The notes under the pieces: model-generated
Told to the model about the DNA's origin: nothing
Databases searched by the model: none
What the model saw: only the letters and a program-made list of their open reading frames with translations
Shown: piece after piece, positions 55,012-64,000 of the stretch
Layout of the letters: each line of letters opens with the position of its first letter
Position numbering within the stretch: position 1 is the stretch's first letter
NCBI GenBank assembly: GCA_052401645.1
Contig: CP198939.1
Location: forward strand, 1,426,001-1,490,000
Source: Arsenophonus sp052401645
GTDB taxonomy: Bacteria > Pseudomonadota > Gammaproteobacteria > Enterobacterales > Enterobacteriaceae
Direction of reading: 5' to 3'
DNA length: 64,000 nucleotides
Made by a program: the position numbers and the translations under genes

Positions 55012-55603
55012 GCGATAAATTCCTTATTAATAATATGCACTTTGCAGAGTAGATATTACACCAGCATTTTTAGTCCGATTATTTAAATCGAATTAAAAAA
55101 TATTATTATATATAAAAAATTCTATTTAGAAATAAATATATATCTCATTCAATTCCATATAAGAATAGATAACTTTTATCATTTTAGCAAAATAAAAACT
55201 TTTTATTAAAAATAATTTATTTTTAAAAATTATAAATTTTAAATATATTATTATTTTTATCGTTCTACTTCAAAAAACTTATAAAATAGTTAATTTTATA
55301 AATTATATATTATCACTTTAATATTACTTAAATTATCTTTTAAAATTATTAACTAACATTATTAGTGAATTGTTTAAAGAGATAGTAATTTTATCAATTA
55401 TAATAATTAATATAATTTAGATATTTTAATTAATATTTATTATTTTTTTGTTTATATTTTTTTGTTTTGTTTTTTAATGTAATTTTTACTATGTGAAAAA
55501 CATACCTAAATAATATTTATTATATAAATAATATTTAATTTATATATTAATATAAAATCTGTTAAAATAAATCACAGTTTATTGTTTAATTAATCCATAA
55601 ATT
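55012..55603. other. Divergent spacer between aspS and cmoA
   Basis: The first 75 nt next to aspS are noticeably G/C-richer. On the minus strand they include GGTGTAATATCTACTC, a plausible aspS -10 (TAATAT) 47-52 nt before the ATG. The remaining 500 nt are A/T-only. In E. coli yecD, yecE and yecN lie here; no trace of them is readable. Confidence 0.4.
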
Positions 55604-56353
55604 ATGTCTATTTATATTTTAAATAAAAAAAAAGATACATTATTTGCTGATCATATTGCAAAGTTAGATAATTGGCAATTTAATGAAAAAGTAGCCGAAG
55701 TTTTTCCTAATATGATTAAACGATCTATTCCTGGATATTTAAATATTATCACTATGATTGGCGTACTATCGACATATTTTGCTACACCTAATAGCATTAT
55801 TTATGATCTTGGTTGCTCTTTAGGTGCAACAGTATTATCAATTCGTCGTAATATTAATATTAAAAATTGTAAAATAATTGCTATTGATAATTCATCAGCA
55901 ATGATTAAGCGATGTCAAGAATATGTTTATGCTTATAAAGCAAATACACCTGTTGAAATCATTGAGGGTGATATTCTCGATATTAGTATCGAGAATGCTT
56001 CAATGGTGATATTAAATTTTACTCTACAATTTATTGATCGAGCTAATAGACAACAATTAATTAACCGTATCTACAAAGGTCTTAATCCTGGAGGTGTTTT
56101 GATATTATCAGAAAAATTCAATTTTAATGATAATAAAATTGAATCTTTATTATTTAATATGCATCTTGATTTCAAGCGTATCCATGGTTATAGTGAATTA
56201 GAAATAAACCAAAAACGTAATATGTTAGAAAATATTATGTTGACTGATTCCATTAATACACATAAATCACGTCTAATATCCGCAGGATTTAATCATTTAG
56301 ATTTATGGTTTCAATATATCAATTTTGGTTCGTTACTTGCTATCAAGGAATAA
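55604..56353 (+). CDS. cmoA: CmoA, carboxy-SAM synthase
   Basis: CmoA makes carboxy-S-adenosyl-methionine from SAM and prephenate. CmoB then uses it to form cmo5U at tRNA wobble position 34, which widens decoding of codons ending in G or U. It is 249 aa (E. coli 247). The SAM-binding motif YDLGCSLGATVLS lies near 67-79, followed by IIAIDNSSAMI, EGDILDISIENASMVILNFTLQF and LNPGGVLILSEKF. The C-terminal GYSELEINQKRNMLENIMLTDS is nearly identical to E. coli. The ATG lacks a good Shine-Dalgarno; the first dozen residues (MSIYILNKKKD) differ from E. coli. cmoB begins five bases after its stop. Need for prephenate implies that part of the aromatic pathway, or a host supply, persists. Confidence 0.97.
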   Translation: MSIYILNKKKDTLFADHIAKLDNWQFNEKVAEVFPNMIKRSIPGYLNIITMIGVLSTYFATPNSIIYDLGCSLGATVLSIRRNINIKNCKIIAIDNSSAMIKRCQEYVYAYKANTPVEIIEGDILDISIENASMVILNFTLQFIDRANRQQLINRIYKGLNPGGVLILSEKFNFNDNKIESLLFNMHLDFKRIHGYSELEINQKRNMLENIMLTDSINTHKSRLISAGFNHLDLWFQYINFGSLLAIKE

Positions 56354-56358
56354 GATAA

Positions 56359-57330
56359 ATGATAGATTTTAGTTATTTTTATCAGAAAATTGCTGTAGGA
56401 TCACTTAATCATTGGTTAGAAACATTACCATTCCAAATCAAAGAATGGAAAAAAAAATCTCAATATAGAGAATTTAATTATTGGCAAAAAATAGTACAAA
56501 ATATACCAAACATAACACCAACTAGCTTGAATTTAAAAACTGCAGTAATCGCTAAAAATGAGTTTCCACTTTGTCAAAGAGATAAGCAACAAATCACTCA
56601 ACTACTAAAAAATCTGAAACCATGGCGTAAGGGCTTTTTTTCTCTTTACGATATTAACATTAATTGCGAATGGCGTTCTGATTGGAAATGGCAGCGCATT
56701 TTACCTCATATTTCACCATTAAAAGATAAACTAATACTTGATGTTGGTTGCGGTAATGGATATTATATGTGGAGAATTGTTGGTGAAGGTGCAAAAAGCG
56801 TAATTGGTATTGATCCTTATCAACTATATTTATATCAATTTGAAGCTATACGCAAATTGATTGGAAACAATCAACAAGCATATTTATTGCCTCTTTCTAT
56901 CAAACAACTTCCTATGTTAGCTGCCTTTGATACAGTTTTCTCAATGGGTGTACTTTACCATCTATCTTCACCATTAGATCATCTTTATCAATTAAAAAAT
57001 CAATTAGTTTCTGGTGGTGAACTTGTCCTTGAGAGTTTAGTGATTAATGGCGATGAAACACGATGCTTAATACCTAATGATCGTTATGCTAAAATGCGTA
57101 ATGTCTATTTTATTCCATCAGCAAAAATGCTAAAAATATGGTTAGAAAAATGTGGTTTTTTTGATGTACATATTATTGATCAAACGGTAACAACTATAGA
57201 AGAACAGAGAAAAACAGATTGGATGGAAACAGAATCATTAGCAGATTTTCTTAATCCAAATGATATTAATTTAACGATTGAAGGATATCCTGCTCCTTTA
57301 CGAGCTACTTTAATTGCTAAAAAAAAATAG
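56359..57330 (+). CDS. cmoB: CmoB, tRNA U34 carboxymethyltransferase
   Basis: CmoB transfers the carboxymethyl group of carboxy-SAM to 5-hydroxyuridine at position 34 of tRNA. It is 323 aa, exactly the E. coli length. Blocks in order: MIDFSYFYQKIA, PWRKGFFSLYDININCEWRS near 89-108, the SAM fold LILDVGCGNGYYMWRI near 124-139, FDTVFSMGVLYHLSSPLDHL near 190-210, MRNVYFIPSAKMLKIWLEKC near 248-267 and ESLADFLNPND near 294. The five-base gap from cmoA, with AAGGAATAAG before the ATG, indicates a two-gene operon as in E. coli. All positions typical of the family appear intact. Confidence 0.97.
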   Translation: MIDFSYFYQKIAVGSLNHWLETLPFQIKEWKKKSQYREFNYWQKIVQNIPNITPTSLNLKTAVIAKNEFPLCQRDKQQITQLLKNLKPWRKGFFSLYDININCEWRSDWKWQRILPHISPLKDKLILDVGCGNGYYMWRIVGEGAKSVIGIDPYQLYLYQFEAIRKLIGNNQQAYLLPLSIKQLPMLAAFDTVFSMGVLYHLSSPLDHLYQLKNQLVSGGELVLESLVINGDETRCLIPNDRYAKMRNVYFIPSAKMLKIWLEKCGFFDVHIIDQTVTTIEEQRKTDWMETESLADFLNPNDINLTIEGYPAPLRATLIAKKK

Positions 57331-57586
57331 ATATAAAATCATTTAATATTATTATTCATTTATATAGTTAATAAATTATTTGATATTGATAATAAAAATC
57401 ACATTATTTATAAATATAATAAAAATACATGAATTTTTACATAAAAATTCATTATTAAACCTAGTTTTATAATTAATAGTTAATATAATTATTTTATAGT
57501 AATATTTATATGGTTATTATTAACTTTATTATTAATAATTTCTTAAAATTTAATATTTGACATCATTATTACCTATAATGATAATT

Positions 57587-57646
57587 AATTTATTTTTTAT
57601 TTTATAATATAATTTATTTTTTATTTTATAATATAATTTATTTTTA
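57587..57646. repeat. 24-nt tandem repeat, about 2.5 copies
   Basis: The unit AATTTATTTTTTATTTTATA plus ATAT is repeated exactly twice (57587-57610, 57611-57634) and then partly a third time. It is a short A/T minisatellite, probably from replication slippage. Confidence 0.7.
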
Positions 57647-58494
57647 TTTTTTATTAAATTAAAATTTAGTATTACATATTGGCTTTTACCATTATCTTAA
57701 TATAAATGCATATAACTAAATAATTAGTAAGCTAGATATAAGTTTATTTTAACAAATACATATATTAAAAATATAATAAAATAAAATCAATATAATCAGA
57801 TAATGAATATAAAACAAATTATAATAATTTATATTAAAATTTAATTATTATAAATTCAATATTACTGTAATTAAAATCTAATAATCAATATAAATTACAA
57901 GTATTTACATATATTTAATCATCTATGATTTTCTAATAAAATTATTAATAATTTATTTATTAAACATCAAAATAATAATTAGATAAAATACTAATATGTT
58001 TGATATGCTTATTGAAATGAAGAATAAATTTTTTATTATTATCCATTTTATAAGTGTTTTAATAAGCTAGAGATAAACTTATAAAATTTAATGTTTAAGC
58101 AATTTATATTATATATCTTATAAAAGATTATAAATAAACTATATTTACCATTATTTATTACATAATAAATGAATTATTTTTTTAAAACTTAAAATTCAAT
58201 TTTATGTTTAGCATAATTAATCAAGTTTTAATTAAAAAACATCACATAAAATAATTATAAAAATTAATTCATTATATATTATATAATTTTATACATCATA
58301 TATTAATCTATATTTTAAGAAAACATTTCTTTTTTATAATTAAATTTTAATATAACTAAACTTTAATAAAAATTATTTTTATTACGTATAATAACTTATT
58401 GTTTTGATATTTTATTAAAATAGTTATTTATAGTCAAAGATATAAGTGTTATTAATATTTCATGATAATAAAATAAATTTATTATCTCTATCAT

Positions 58495-58531
58495 AAATAG
58501 ATAATTCTATATAATAGAATTATCTATTTTT
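58495..58531 (+). terminator. Orphan terminator-like hairpin
   Basis: AAATAGATAATTCTAT pairs over 16 bp with ATAGAATTATCTATTT around the loop ATA, with T-rich sequence overlapping the 3' arm. The nearest plus-strand gene, cmoB, ends 1.16 kb upstream. It may belong to an erased gene. Confidence 0.5.
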
Positions 58532-59405
58532 TGTATTATTATATTTTTATTTAATTTAATATTGAAAAGTATATTAAGTTATATAGATAAATTTACTAAT
58601 TATAAAGAGTTTATTTTTAAAAAACTTAATTTAAGTATATTAACAACTTAATCAATTTTAATATAGAATATTATCTAAAATATAATTAATTATTCTATAA
58701 AGTTAAAGTTTTTATATTTTAAAATATCTTTAATTAAATTATATAAAATTTATTATTTTGGTATTTAATTTTTTTCTTTTAGAGAAAAAACAATTAATAT
58801 TGTTATCTATTATAAATTAAGAAATCAATACAATTGATATTTAAAATTATTATGATTATTAACTAATATAATACTTTATAGTTTATAGATACGAATCTAT
58901 GCGAGATATTATTTTTAAATCTTATTTTTGCATATATACTTGAGCAAAGAAAATTTTAGAAATCATAAATAATTAAAATATATAAATATGCTTGTTTTAT
59001 TTCAAAATTGACAAGTTTTATTATTAGAAAATTTATTTTAAATAAGAAATTTTTTATTATTAAAGAAATATTTAAACAATATTATATATAATAGTAGAAA
59101 TATATCTTTATTTTTTTTAAACAAAAAATCTAGATGTTACTTTAGTTTAAGTTAATTAAAGTATCGATATATAATTTGAATTAAATTTTGTATAATTATA
59201 ATTTAATTTAGTTAAAATATTAAAGAAATTTAATAACTAATATGACATTTTATTTACTACAATTAATTATTTGTTATTTCTTAGTTATCTACCAATACTA
59301 ATAATATATTAGAAAAGATATATATTTTAGTCGCAAATAGATAATTAATTTATTTTTATTATAAATAATAATATTCATATAAAATAAAAAATTGTTAATA
59401 ATGAA

Positions 59406-59452
59406 ATTTCTCATATTTTAATTTTTTAATAAAAAATTAAAATATGAGAAAT
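59406..59452. repeat. 22-bp perfect hairpin upstream of argS
   Basis: ATTTCTCATATTTTAATTTT continues into TT, then loop AAT, then the exact complement. The stem is 22 bp with two G:C pairs. Loop and inner stem (TTTTTT-AAT-AAAAAA) are the same as in the hairpin after pykA. It ends 315 nt before argS and may terminate transcription entering from upstream. Confidence 0.7.
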
Positions 59453-59767
59453 AAAAAAACTCAATACAGTATATTATACTAAAATTTCTAATAAAAATTA
59501 GAATTTCTCTGAATATATATGATCTTAAAAATTTAAATTAAATAAAAATATTCTATAACTATTTTAACAAAAATAATAAAAGCAATTATATTTTTTTATT
59601 ATTTTTATAATATACTTATTAATCAAATCTCTAAAAATGGAATATAAATTAGTTAGTTATAATATAAAAACAGATTTTTTTTGTAAAAAATCTTATAATC
59701 ACAATTATATGTTAATCTTAACATTCCTAATATGATAAAAGTAATATTTATAATTAAGGTAATCAAG

Positions 59768-61498
59768 GTGAATATTAAAGATTTTCTCTCTAAAAAAATC
59801 AGTAATGCATTAATTGCCGCTGGGGCTCCAGAAGGGAGTCAGGCACATATAAAATATTCAAAAAAAACTCAATTTGGTGATTATCAAGCTAATGGTACTA
59901 TATCCGCAGCTAACAAAATCGGTATTTCTCCACATCAGCTAGCTCAAAAAATGTTAAAAACATTAAACCTTGAAAATATTGCTAGTAAAGTTGAAATAGC
60001 AGGAATAGGTTTTATTAATATTTTTCTTAATAAAGAATGGGTTGCTAAACAAATTGAATTAACTATACAACATGAAAAATTAGCTATTTCTCCTATCTCA
60101 CCAAAAACTATCATAATAGATTATTCCTCTCCAAATATAGCAAAACAAATGCATATCGGTCATTTACGTTCTACTATCATTGGCGATGCTATCGCTCGTA
60201 CATTAGAGTTTTTAGGTCATAAAATAATACGTGCAAATCATATAGGCGATTGGGGGACACAATTTGGTATTTTAATTGCCTATCTTGAAAAAATTCAAAA
60301 AAAAAATACTGCAAATATGACTTTAATTGATCTAGAAACTTTCTATTGTAAAGGTAAGAAATATTATGATGAAGATAAAAAATTTGCTGAACTTGCTCGA
60401 AATTATGTAATTAAATTACAATCTGGTGATAAATATTGTCGTAAAATTTGGAATAAATTAGTTGATATTACAATGGCTGAAAATCAACAAACCTATAATC
60501 GTTTAAATGTAAGATTAACTAAAAACGATGTGATGGGTGAAAGTTTATACAATAATATGTTACCTGATATTGTTACTGATTTAATAAATAAAGGATTAGC
60601 TATTGAAAGTAATGATGCTATTGTTGTTTATCTTGATGAATTTAAGAATAAAGATGGTGATAAAATGGGAGTGATTATTAAGAAAAAAGATGGTGGTTAT
60701 CTTTATGCAACAACTGATATTGCTTGTATAAAATATCGTCATGAAATACTACATGCTGATCGTGTATTATATTATACAGATTCACGACAACATCAACATC
60801 TTATACAAGTTTGGGCTATTGCACGTAAAGCTGGATACATTCCTAATACAATGTCATTAGAACATCATATGTTTGGAATGATGACAGACAAAAATGGTAA
60901 ACCATTTAAAACTCGATCAGGAGAAACTATAAAGCTTACAGCTTTACTTGATGAAGCAATTGGTCGAGCTGGTCGTTTTATTCGCCAAAAAAATCCAAAA
61001 ATTACAGAAAAAGAATTACAATTAATTATTCAAGCAGTTGGTATAGGTGCAGTAAAATATTCTGATCTATCAAAAAATCGTACTACTGATTATATTTTTA
61101 ATTGGGATGATATGTTAACTTTTAATGGTAATACTGCTCCTTATATGCAGTATGCATATACTCGAATAGCTTCAATTGTTAAACGTGTTAATATTAATTC
61201 AACAATGTTAATTAAACCAGTTATTTTAGAAAATAAATATGAACAAACTCTAGCTACACGTTTATTACAATTTGAGGAAACAATACTAAGAGTTGCTAAT
61301 GAAGGTTTACCTCATATCATGTGTACTTATTTGTATGATCTAACTGGTTCATTTTCTAATTTTTATGAACATTGTCCAATTTTAAATGCAGAAAATAACA
61401 CATTAAAACAAAGCAGATTAAAATTAGCATTACTCACACAAAAAACATTGAAAATTGGTTTAGATACACTAGGGATTCAAACAATAGAAAAAATGTAA
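59768..61498 (+). CDS. argS: Arginyl-tRNA synthetase
   Basis: This class Ia synthetase charges tRNA-Arg. The GTG at 59768 is chosen: TAAGGT lies eight bases upstream, and the resulting (M)NIKDFLSKKIS aligns with E. coli ArgS (MNIQALLSEKV), itself GTG-started as I recall. An upstream in-frame ATG at 59732 would add 12 hydrophobic residues. The protein is 576 aa (E. coli 577). Motifs: N-terminal Add1 domain with FGDYQANG at 36-43, the HIGH signature at 129-132 in KQMHIGHLRST, NHIGDWGTQFG near 157, DSRQHQHLIQVW and EHHMFGMM in the core, and the C-terminal DALR anticodon-binding domain ending LDTLGIQTIEKM. No lesions are visible. Confidence 0.97.
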   Translation: MNIKDFLSKKISNALIAAGAPEGSQAHIKYSKKTQFGDYQANGTISAANKIGISPHQLAQKMLKTLNLENIASKVEIAGIGFINIFLNKEWVAKQIELTIQHEKLAISPISPKTIIIDYSSPNIAKQMHIGHLRSTIIGDAIARTLEFLGHKIIRANHIGDWGTQFGILIAYLEKIQKKNTANMTLIDLETFYCKGKKYYDEDKKFAELARNYVIKLQSGDKYCRKIWNKLVDITMAENQQTYNRLNVRLTKNDVMGESLYNNMLPDIVTDLINKGLAIESNDAIVVYLDEFKNKDGDKMGVIIKKKDGGYLYATTDIACIKYRHEILHADRVLYYTDSRQHQHLIQVWAIARKAGYIPNTMSLEHHMFGMMTDKNGKPFKTRSGETIKLTALLDEAIGRAGRFIRQKNPKITEKELQLIIQAVGIGAVKYSDLSKNRTTDYIFNWDDMLTFNGNTAPYMQYAYTRIASIVKRVNINSTMLIKPVILENKYEQTLATRLLQFEETILRVANEGLPHIMCTYLYDLTGSFSNFYEHCPILNAENNTLKQSRLKLALLTQKTLKIGLDTLGIQTIEKM

Positions 61499-64000
61499 TA
61501 TATATTCATATTTACTCTGTAAATTATTAATAAAATAACTATTTTTTATAATTAAATTATTATTAATAATTTAATAATCATTCTTATAGAGATAAAAAAC
61601 ATATAGAAAATTAATAAAATTATTAAAAATAAAATAAATAAAATATGTTAATCGATATTATAAATATAATAGTAATATATAAACCACATTTAAAGTTGAT
61701 ATCTATCATATTTATATCTATAATATAGATATCATTTTTTCGAAAATTAATTAATAAAAATCATTAAATTTTAAAACATAATACAATAATAAAATTATTA
61801 ATTTTTTATATTTGAGATCAAACTTTGATTTTTATAAAAAATAATATTAAATTTATTAATAACTTAACTTAATTATAAGTTTTTTATATTAATGATAATT
61901 ATTCTTAAATAAGATATAATGAGATCAGAGAAATAGATTAAATATACCTTGATAATTATAGAAATAACTTGAAAATTATATTAAAATATTAAAAATATTA
62001 AAATTATAATATATCATGTAATTGATAAAAAATAGTTTATTTATGAAGAAATAAAACGCTTGATTTTTATCATTAAAATAATTAAACTATTTTATATAGT
62101 CATAAATCATAGTTTAAAAATTAAAGCATACTAAAGTTCTTGAACTTAGTAGTCAAATATTGTTAAGTATCATTCCTTATTATATGTAAAACAAAGAAAC
62201 TTAATAAAAATTATTAATTATAAAAAATATATATTCTATAAAAATAACTAATCTTATTTAATATCGATTATATCTTAAACGTGATAATAATACTATTTAT
62301 ATCATTTTAGCTGAGAAATTAACTATTTCTTTATTTTAATGTAATTAAAATATATAAATAAATAATATATATCTTAAAAATATTTTAATATTTAAATTAT
62401 TATTATAAATAATACAATTAGTTTAATCATTAATATTATTTGCATTACTATTAATGATATAAATTACTATAATTATCTTATAAAAATATTATCGTATTAA
62501 TTACGTTAATCATAATTAAAATATTATTTTAAATTATTAAAATAATACATGTAGATTTAATAACCGTAATTATTTTAAATACTACATCTACATAAAAGAA
62601 ACTTCATCTTCAAATTATATAATAGATACGATATTTATAATTATCTAAAATTATATTTTCTAATATAAATTAAATAAAAATAAATTTTTAATTATTAAAA
62701 AAACCTTATTTTTTTTATGATATTAGTAATATATTTAAAGATATTTTGTTATTTATATATTGATGAATTTTAAAATTTAACTCTAATGATATATATTTAT
62801 TATTATCTATAATAATTATATTTATAATACTTGTTTTTATCTCAATTTTAATAAAAAAATTAAATTAATTATAAATTATATTTAAGTAGATACTTTTATC
62901 ATTTTTATTAATCATAATATCAATAAATATAAAAATATATAAGCTATTAAATAAATATTATGAATTTATTTAATATAATATAGTTACATACTTATTTATT
63001 TTATCTTTTCAATTATCTAAAATTAAAATTAAGATTAGTTTATATTAGATTAATTAATTAATTTATGTAATAACTTTTATTTATCATTTAAACAATAAAA
63101 TTATAAACTAAAGAAATTATGAATTTTTTATTAATTCTATATAATATAAAATAAATTACAATATAATAGATTCTTAATATAAAAATAGATTTATTATATA
63201 TTTTATATCAAAACTAATATACTCAATATTTTGATATAAATATCTAAATAAAACTGATTTTAAGTAATTAAACTATTTTTAATTTAGTACAATTAATTAA
63301 TTAAATTATTAGATACTAATTTATTTCACTTTAACGCTTACAAAAATATATTTATAAATATAAGATATAAATCTTAATTTATTTTTTTATATTTAATTAA
63401 CTATATTAATTTTTTATTAAGAAATTAAGAATAAATAATAAGAACATGTGACTAAGAGATAAATTTTCTTTCATAAAACTATATTTATCAATAATTGATA
63501 ATTGATTAAATTATATTATATTAATTCTATTTTCTATATCTATTTTTTATTATTATATAATAATTTTCATAGGATTATTATTTAATTTTATATTAAATAA
63601 AGAAATTAATATAAGAAAACATAGATAAAATATAATTATTAATCTATAATATTTTATATATTATTTTTTTAAATTAATAAAAATTATTAATTATCAAAAT
63701 CCTAATAAATTATAATTTTAAGAGATTATAGATAATTTTCTTTTAAAATAAAGAATACACTTTAAAAGGAAAATTCTTTAAAGCATTAATAACTATATAA
63801 TATAAAAAATAATAATATATTAAAATATAAAAAAAATAACAACTATTTTAATTATATTTGATATAACTTATTGTATAATAAGTTATATTTATTTTTATAA
63901 TATCTAAACAAAAACAAGTCGATCTATTATCAACATCCATCAATTTAAGTAAATATTTTTATAATATTAATTAAATTTTATTTATAAAAATATTTAATAA
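61499..64000. other. Gene-free stretch after argS
   Basis: No gene or readable remnant. In E. coli flagellar genes follow argS. The only structure of note is the candidate argS terminator at 61697-61740. Confidence 0.7.
61697..61740 (+). terminator. Candidate argS terminator
   Basis: TGATATCTAT pairs with ATAGATATCA (10 bp, two G:C) across an 18-nt loop and is followed directly by TTTTTT. It starts 199 nt after the argS stop on the same strand. Confidence 0.45.

Larger units (their letters stand above)
57331..59731. other. Gene-free stretch between cmoB and argS
   Basis: In E. coli torZ, torY, cutC and yecM lie here; nothing is readable. Contents are a 24-nt tandem repeat (57587-57646), a terminator-like 16-bp hairpin (58495-58531), a 22-bp hairpin (59406-59452) and a nearby imperfect stem around 59482-59512. 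Confidence 0.65.

Noticed and set aside
1..64000. Insertion sequences, prophage, CRISPR or defence islands
   Set aside because: No transposase, integrase, phage or Cas-like reading frame, and no regularly spaced repeat array was seen.

Overview
The window looks like a piece of the chromosome of a host-restricted gammaproteobacterial symbiont of the order Enterobacterales. All 23 intact genes have close enterobacterial (E. coli-type) counterparts, usually of nearly identical length. Much of the order matches the E. coli arrangement: sufABCDSE-ldt-lpp, grxD next to rnt, pdxH-tyrS, zwf/pykA, then mepM, aspS, cmoAB and argS. Base composition is extremely AT-rich, especially between genes. Only about 21.3 kb of 64 kb (one third) is coding. 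Genes are intact islands separated by 1-7 kb of almost pure A/T. I saw no insertion sequence, prophage, CRISPR array, tRNA or rRNA. The genus cannot be fixed from the sequence; insect symbionts derived from Serratia, Arsenophonus, Sodalis and similar lineages are all possible.

Layout: (1) 1-5.6 kb, gene desert. (2) 5.6-12.7 kb, the complete suf iron-sulfur assembly operon, then an L,D-transpeptidase gene converging on lpp. (3) 15.9-16.9 kb, grxD and rnt convergent. (4) 19.8-21.8 kb, pdxH-tyrS. (5) fabI alone at 27 kb and tsaB alone at 34 kb, each inside kilobases of desert. (6) 37.5-42.9 kb, the spermidine exporter genes mdtJ-mdtI behind a structured leader with small ORFs, then zwf and pykA flanking a decayed hexR. 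(7) 44.7-48.7 kb, mepM followed by a decayed but still readable zinc-uptake locus znuA/znuC/znuB. (8) 53.3-61.5 kb, aspS, the cmoA-cmoB operon and argS.

The retained set covers Fe-S assembly (suf, grxD), translation (three aminoacyl-tRNA synthetases, tsaB for t6A, cmoAB for cmo5U, rnt for RNA 3' ends), envelope maintenance (ldt, lpp, mepM, fabI), central carbon and NADPH supply (zwf, pykA), PLP synthesis (pdxH) and polyamine export (mdtJI).

The best discoveries are: readable fossils of znuA, znuC, znuB and hexR, found by reading degenerate frames; a putative mdtJI leader with two ATGA-overlapping small ORFs and two hairpins; and several long perfect inverted repeats, including a 64-nt perfect palindrome, that are too long for chance even at this AT content. 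I did not find an unmistakable new system. E. coli protein comparisons are from memory and should be rerun as searches.
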